Below, one piece after another: positions 59,714-64,000 of a DNA stretch of 64,000 nt (its first letter is position 1; the number at the start of each line of letters is the position of its first letter). The notes beneath the pieces are model-generated. The model had not been told where the DNA came from. It ran no database searches and saw only the letters and a program-made list of their open reading frames with translations. The stretch comes from TH-plancto1 sp031431195 (GTDB lineage Bacteria > Planctomycetota > Planctomycetia > Planctomycetales > Planctomycetaceae): contig JANPCU010000176.1 of the NCBI GenBank assembly GCA_031431195.1, forward strand, positions 8,753 to 72,752, given 5' to 3'. A program made the translations under genes and the position numbers.

Positions 59714-60416
59714 ATCGAGGGCTCGCGAGCCGTGATCGCGTAGAAGACTTCGCTGGAGGAGTCGCCCCGCCGATTGACGAGGGAACCCAGCTGGGCCTCG
59801 TCGAGCGGGTTGTCTTCGTAGATATCGATCCCAAGTTCGTCTGTACTTTTTGGCGTAGCTTCTGACGGGACTTGTCGCAGTGATGTGTCATTGAAGCACG
59901 TCACCTTGACGTAGCAGGACAAGACATGAAACGACAGGAACTAGAGCCTCATCCACGCTTATACTTCGGGTTGAGCGTCACCGGCCGGGAGGGCATAGCT
60001 CCTGCGGGGCCGCGAGCCACGGGACACGTCGACTGGCACGAGCGGCGCGGCAGGAGCCTGGCCCCAGTGCTGTGAACATGATTGTGGCACAGTCATTCGC
60101 TGTGGGACACGTTTTCTGCGGGCTCTTCGCCTCTCCGACCGTCGCTCATGTCGCTCCGCGACTGAGATTCCTCTCCCCAGCCCCCCTTCGATTTCTGGGG
60201 AACCTCCGCGTCGAGTCCTTCATCCGGCGGAATGCGAGTCGCGGAACGACATCGCCTACACTCAATCATGTTCACAGCACTGGCCTCGCCCTCCCGACGG
60301 GGTGGAACCCCCCAAATCAGCGTGGACAGGGCACTCGCCCTGGCGGGTGGCCGAGACACAAATGAACACGGCGGACTGACGTCCGCCGCTCGCTAGATTT
60401 AAGACTCTCAACGTTC
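59714..60416. other. 700-base intergenic region with repeats
   Basis: No clear gene. A reverse-strand frame around 59705-59922 contains 'DELGIDIYEDNPLDEAQLGSLVNRRGDSSSEVFYAI', possibly a gene fragment. 59991-60005 pairs imperfectly with 60050-60064 (AGCTCCTGC / GCAGGAGCC). CAGGGC-ACTC-GCCCTG lies near 60325-60340, and CGGCGGAC-TGAC-GTCCGCCG at 60369-60388 repeats the hairpin of 41672. Confidence 0.55.
60369..60388. repeat. CGGCGGAC hairpin, second copy
   Basis: CGGCGGAC-TGAC-GTCCGCCG, differing by one loop base from the hairpin at 41672-41691; both are followed by CT-GCT. One copy is inside the plasmid-like element and one outside. Confidence 0.75.
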
Positions 60417-61364
60417 TTAACGCTTGGATGAGAATCTGCCAGCGGCCTGGGGCACGCGGTAGCCTTCTGACTGGGGCTCGTCCTGGGTCTGGTACTCGTA
60501 CTTTTGTTGTTCGATCGTCGCCTGTCGCTGGCGGACTTTCTGCCACTCTTGGATCTGGCTCGTCTTCGGCACTGTGGGAGTCGGCAGAGTGGCGGAGTCG
60601 CTGGTCGGTACGGGGACCGGGTTGATCGGAGCCGGGTTGTACTCGGGCAACGGGGAGATGGTGGTCGGTGTCGCGATCGGGTACGGCGAACCGCCAAAGG
60701 CATACGACTGAGCACAGGCGGGAGCTGCGACCTGCTGAACGGTCTGCTGCGGCACCCACTGCGTCGTGACCTGGGGGACGCGCTCCATCACCGTTTGTGG
60801 AACCTGACGGTACTGGACCTGGGTCTGCATCACCGTCTGGGGGACGTTCTTCGTCACCATGCGGGGCACCCAGACCTGCTGGTAGCCACCTTCGTCCATG
60901 GTCACTTGCTTGTAGGTCGTCGTCGGCACCTGGACCTGCACCGCTTCCTGCCGCATGATGGTCTTCGGCACATCGCGATAGGTGATGATCTGCTGCGGCT
61001 GAACCACCGCTTGGGGAACCATCATCGGGGCCGACTGCGGCATCATCATGGCTGGCTGACTGCATCCACAGCCACCCATCCCCATCGTGCCATCGCCGAA
61101 CATCGAGGGACCAGAGATCCGCGTCCGGGTATGCGACCGATAGACCCACGGTCTGTTGTCGCGGGCGCGTGGCCGAGGCATGTAGGACGGGGCTCCATAC
61201 GATGGCTGGCCCATCATCGGGCCCATCATCGGAGTCTGTGTGCCGCAAGAGTTGCAGCCGCCCACGGGCCACTGGGCATCGACCTGTGCGGGGAGGAGTC
61301 CTCCCACCAGAATCAGTCCGGCTCCGACACGATGAATGAGACCGACACGATGAATGAGATTCAT
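60417..61364 (-). CDS. Secreted VPQTVM-repeat protein
   Basis: A 315-aa protein from the ATG at 61364 with a signal-like N-terminus ('GAGLILVGGLLPAQVDAQ'). It is rich in Met, Pro, Gln and Cys ('GGCNSCGTQTPMMGPMMGQP', 'MGMGGCGCSQPAMMMPQ'), then carries repeats of the form VPxTVMxxxVQYRQVPQTVMERVPQ. Proteins of this type are common in planctomycetes and are thought to be envelope or stalk-associated. The signal region contains a 6-residue tandem duplication (LIHRVG twice). Confidence 0.75.
   Translation of the reverse strand: MNLIHRVGLIHRVGAGLILVGGLLPAQVDAQWPVGGCNSCGTQTPMMGPMMGQPSYGAPSYMPRPRARDNRPWVYRSHTRTRISGPSMFGDGTMGMGGCGCSQPAMMMPQSAPMMVPQAVVQPQQIITYRDVPKTIMRQEAVQVQVPTTTYKQVTMDEGGYQQVWVPRMVTKNVPQTVMQTQVQYRQVPQTVMERVPQVTTQWVPQQTVQQVAAPACAQSYAFGGSPYPIATPTTISPLPEYNPAPINPVPVPTSDSATLPTPTVPKTSQIQEWQKVRQRQATIEQQKYEYQTQDEPQSEGYRVPQAAGRFSSKR
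61324..61359. repeat. Exact 18-bp tandem duplication in a signal-peptide region
   Basis: CCGACACGATGAATGAGA occurs twice back to back (61324-61341, 61342-61359). On the coding strand it duplicates the six residues LIHRVG just after the start of the VPQTVM protein. Confidence 0.85.
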
Positions 61365-61835
61365 AACCGGCTTCCCGCCTTGTGCTTTCACTCGGACTCC
61401 ATCGGCAACATCTGCCGATCGGTGACACCGAATCACTCCTGACACTGCGGGATATCGTCCTGCCGAATCGCTCAATTCAATCGAAGCGCGGGGCGGAGTG
61501 GACCACTCCGGGATTCCCGCCGAAGGTTCGGATTATCCCAAGAAGGACGGGAGACCTCGTCTGGTAACGTCGCTCTACGACTCGAATTCCAAAGACCAAG
61601 TCCACGCACCGCCACTCGTTATTTCACTCAGTGTCAGTGATCACTGTCAGTCCGAGAAGGACGACCCCACTCCTCAAAGCCGGGCGACCAGAGTTCGCGT
61701 ACCAAAAGACTTCGGAAGTCTGGCGGGTCAGTTTTCACCGGACGATCGCCAAAGCGAGTTGCTGTCAATGCCTCATCGATGCGATTGCACTCCCTCTGGG
61801 CACAACCGAGAATACGACGCGGAGCGCAATCCGGA
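61365..61835. other. 470-base intergenic region
   Basis: No gene supported. Two short palindromes are present: GAGTGG-A-CCACTC near 61496-61508 and CAGTGATCACTG at 61635-61646. The stretch separates two reverse-strand genes. Confidence 0.5.
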
Positions 61836-62543
61836 TCAGTTGAGACTAAAGTCCGGCGGGAATTTCCGCGTCGATTCCCGGTCCGATTGCGAGCGTTTCT
61901 GGGCTCGCAGCTGGTCGAGCAGCAGATCGGTTCGCAGGTCGACATGGCTCTGGGCGAGGAGCGAGACGAGCGTCTCGGTCGGGATTTTGAGTGAAGTGGC
62001 AATCAAATCGGCCAGCACTCCCAGCGGCAAATCGCGGAGGGCGGCCTCGGTGGTTTCCCGGCTCTTCTCGATGTCTGGCAAGGTGGCGACGAGTGCTTCC
62101 AGAAGTTCGGCCCGGCGGTTGGCTCGCTGGATTTCCGGGGAGTCGGAGTACTGGTCAAAACGCAGCTCAAGTTCCACTTGTCGGTACGGAGTCGTAGTCA
62201 GCTTCTCGGCCCGGATTCGCGCGCGGCACAGTCCGCGAATGATGATGATGTACTTTCCGTCCTCTAATTCCCGGTCTAGCATGACCCGACCCAGGCAGAC
62301 ATCCGTGAAGACCGGTGCGGTCTTCGTCTCGTAGAGCTGGTCCCACTGGGGCTTCAATGTTCCCAGCGCGAGCAGTCGGTCGCCTGCGAGAACGTCGGAG
62401 ATCATCTGGCGATAGCGCGGCTCGAAGATGTGCAACGGCTGAGTGACCTGCGGAAACAGGACAAAGTCCGGCAGCGGAAACAGCGGAGCCACTCCCCGAA
62501 ATCCCGACAGGTCTTCCACCAATCCGCTGGGCTCATTCATCAT
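61836..62543 (-). CDS. Lon N-terminal domain protein (LON substrate-binding)
   Basis: A 235-aa protein with the Lon-N pattern 'APLFPLPDFVLFPQVTQPLHIFEPRYRQMISDVLAGDRLLALGTLKP' and 'VGRVMLDRELEDGKYIIIIRGLCRARI'. It lacks the ATPase and protease domains of Lon. Stand-alone proteins of this type are common and probably bind peptides or act as adaptors. Its start overlaps the end of the DUF309 gene, suggesting translational coupling. Confidence 0.88.
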   Translation of the reverse strand: MMNEPSGLVEDLSGFRGVAPLFPLPDFVLFPQVTQPLHIFEPRYRQMISDVLAGDRLLALGTLKPQWDQLYETKTAPVFTDVCLGRVMLDRELEDGKYIIIIRGLCRARIRAEKLTTTPYRQVELELRFDQYSDSPEIQRANRRAELLEALVATLPDIEKSRETTEAALRDLPLGVLADLIATSLKIPTETLVSLLAQSHVDLRTDLLLDQLRAQKRSQSDRESTRKFPPDFSLN

Positions 62544-62988
62544 CGGAATTCCAACTGAGAAGCGGAAACGTCTCGGCTCTGGGAGTCGTCACCCCCGCCG
62601 GAATTCCCGTCAGAAGTGGCTCGAAACAGACTCGCAACTCCGTCCGAAGTCGATCAAGATCGACACCTCGAAAGCAGCTGCCAGAATTCGCGAGGTAAAG
62701 CAACGAGGAAGCGTGCATCTTGCGAGCCCCGGTGGGATTGCCTTCCGAGAGATGGTGCAAGCTGACCGCGACATGCAAGAGGCCCTGGAAAAAGTCGCGG
62801 TCCTCGCCCAGCGACTCGCCCCACAGTTCCTCCAGTACATCATGGCAGGAAAAATACTCCCGCACATTGAACAATCGCACGGCCTCGCCGAAGGTGGCCG
62901 TGTGGAGCGGTTCAGAGTTGGGAGCTTCGTGCATGAAAGTGCAATACGACCTGTCTGCGAAATGTTCTCGTTCGTCGACTCTGGTCAC
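62533..62988 (-). CDS. DUF309 family protein
   Basis: A 151-aa protein; an ATG at 62934 is an alternative start. 'AVRLFNVREYFSCHDVLEELWGESLGEDRDFFQGLLHVAVSLHHLSEGNPTGARKMHASSLLYL' is the DUF309 signature (HxxxEExW helix, QGLxxxAxxxHH, GNxxGA). Function is uncharacterised; the fold is a small helical bundle. Co-transcribed with the Lon-N gene. Confidence 0.88.
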   Translation of the reverse strand: MTRVDEREHFADRSYCTFMHEAPNSEPLHTATFGEAVRLFNVREYFSCHDVLEELWGESLGEDRDFFQGLLHVAVSLHHLSEGNPTGARKMHASSLLYLANSGSCFRGVDLDRLRTELRVCFEPLLTGIPAGVTTPRAETFPLLSWNSDDE

Positions 62989-63139
62989 GCCACCCAGCGG
63001 CGACAGACTTGAATGTCTGACGCGGAGGCTTTTCGCCGAGTCCCTTGGAAGAACTTGACTGAGTCGCGATTCTACGGAGCAGGAAATTCAATTGTCCAGA
63101 ATCGTTCTCAATTGAGGGACCGAAATTCAGGAGCTGTGT

Positions 63140-63808
63140 GTGTCCTCCCGAAATGATGTCCGAAAGCAACAGGCACGACAAGTCGCCCGGCTGTTGGAAA
63201 ACACGTACGGCAACGCCGAGTGTGCGCTGCTGCACACGTCTCCCTTCCAGCTACTGGTCGCTACGATTTTGTCCGCGCAGTGTACGGACGAGCGGGTCAA
63301 TTCCGTGACCCCCGAGTTGTTTCGCCAGTACCCCACTCCCGCCACACTGGCCGATGCCACGCAGGCAGACGTGGAGGAGATCATTCAGTCACTCGGATTT
63401 TTCCGAGCGAAGTCCAACAACATTCGGTGTATGGCTAGGATATTGGTGGATGACCATGACGGTGAGATTCCCCGCACTCTCGATGAATTGGTGAAGTTGC
63501 CAGGCGTGGGCCGGAAGACCGCTAATGTCGTCCTGGGCACCGCGTTTGGGATCTCCAGTGGAGTCGTCGTTGACACCCACGTCCGGAGGATCACGGGGTT
63601 GCTGGGGCTGACAAAGCATGTCGACCCCGTGAAGATCGAGGTCGATCTTCAGAAGTTACTCCCCCCTTCCGAGTGGATTCAGTTCTCGCATCGTCTCATC
63701 CATCACGGGAGGAGAATCTGCATCGCTCGCCGACCGCGTTGTCCGGAGTGCCCGTTACTTTCGCACTGCCAGCGCGTCGGATTGCCCCCGGCAGTTACCA
63801 CCCGATAA
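63140..63808 (+). CDS. nth: Endonuclease III (base-excision repair glycosylase/AP lyase)
   Basis: A 222-aa protein starting at GTG, with CAGGAG upstream. Helix-hairpin-helix 'ELVKLPGVGRKTANVVLG' with catalytic K126, 'VVDTHVRRITG' with catalytic D145, and the C-terminal 4Fe-4S cluster pattern C-x6-C-x2-C-x5-C ('CIARRPRCPECPLLSHC'). Removes oxidised pyrimidines and cleaves the abasic site. Length is normal for the family. Forward strand, divergent from the DUF309/Lon-N pair. Confidence 0.95.
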   Translation: MSSRNDVRKQQARQVARLLENTYGNAECALLHTSPFQLLVATILSAQCTDERVNSVTPELFRQYPTPATLADATQADVEEIIQSLGFFRAKSNNIRCMARILVDDHDGEIPRTLDELVKLPGVGRKTANVVLGTAFGISSGVVVDTHVRRITGLLGLTKHVDPVKIEVDLQKLLPPSEWIQFSHRLIHHGRRICIARRPRCPECPLLSHCQRVGLPPAVTTR

Positions 63809-63836
63809 GGCAAGCGGTCCGATTTGTCTGACCCGT

Positions 63837-63892
63837 GGGATAGGCTTCCAGCCTGTCATCTTCAGCCAATGGACAGGCGGGAAGCCTATCCC
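63837..63892. repeat. 56-bp imperfect palindrome, second copy
   Basis: GGGATAGGCTTCCAGCC and GGCGGGAAGCCTATCCC arms, the same length and ends as the copy at 55081-55136, with a different loop. Located after nth. Confidence 0.8.
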
Positions 63893-63926
63893 ACGGTCAT
63901 CTATCTCTGGCGGCTGGCCTCAAACG

Positions 63927-63967
63927 AAAACAGCCCGCCCCTTCGTGCCGAAGGGACAGGCTGTTTT
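63927..63967 (+). terminator. Rho-independent-type terminator
   Basis: AAAACAGCC (63927-63935) pairs with GGCTGTTTT (63959-63967), with an inner CCTTCGTGCCGAAGG stem. It can serve both strands. No gene begins in the remaining 33 bases. Confidence 0.65.
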
Positions 63968-64000
63968 ACGTCACACAAAGACCAGTCCCGCCATCGGGAC

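Noticed and set aside
59705..59922. Reverse frame with DELGIDIYEDNPLDEAQLGSLVNRRGD
   Set aside because: Looks partly protein-like, but it overlaps the DUF1559-like gene end and has no domain or ribosome site; kept only as a possible fragment.
63836..63900. Structured RNA gene after nth
   Set aside because: The same 56-bp palindrome occurs at 55081 with a different loop, so it is a repeat element.

Overview
The window looks like planctomycete DNA. It carries a Tat-type DUF1552 protein, a DUF1559-like pilin-fold protein, a secreted VPQTVM-repeat protein, site-2 protease/HlyD fusions, and many imperfect inverted repeats between genes. This assignment rests on gene families and overall style, not on a marker gene. 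No rRNA, tRNA or CRISPR array was found.

Region A (1-8834) is a putative export cluster. A TolC-like outer-membrane lipoprotein (3' end outside the window) and a GAF-HlyD fusion point left. A periplasmic adaptor, a PqqD-M50-HlyD membrane protein and a short SecA paralogue point right.

Region B (about 8.85-44.5 kb) reads as an integrated plasmid-like, mobilizable element. It starts with an iteron and DnaA-box origin and a RepA-type initiator. A leftward ParA partition operon follows, linked by 4-bp overlaps, with repeat-rich DNA behind it. Next are a leftward accessory operon with a DNA methyltransferase, a VapBC-like pair, a MobF (TrwC/TraI) relaxase and an 1893-aa methylase-helicase with a complete second gene nested in its N-terminal coding region. 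Then comes an AT-richer four-gene cargo operon, the best candidate for an undescribed system: a small protein, a degenerate BadF/NAGK-type ASKHA protein, a 648-aa protein with a PIN-like N-terminus, and an AAA+ ATPase. After it lie an AbrB/PIN pair overlapping a tyrosine recombinase, two orphan genes, a ParB, a coupling-protein ATPase, an excisionase-like protein and a terminal integrase. No mating-pore (VirB-type) genes are visible, so the element is probably mobilizable rather than self-transmissible.

Region C (44.7-64 kb) looks chromosomal. It holds an FHA-GAF-sigma54 activator, a family-4 uracil-DNA glycosylase, a dead IS5-type transposase carrying two smaller repeats, a ferritin-like diiron protein, the DUF1552 protein, a toxin-antitoxin-like pair, an HtrA protease next to a catalytically dead paralogue, an HNH nuclease with a small partner, the DUF1559-like protein, the VPQTVM protein, a Lon-N protein with a DUF309 protein, and endonuclease III. 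At least four families of short inverted repeats recur in and around this part. Two repeat copies end within a base of a protease start codon.
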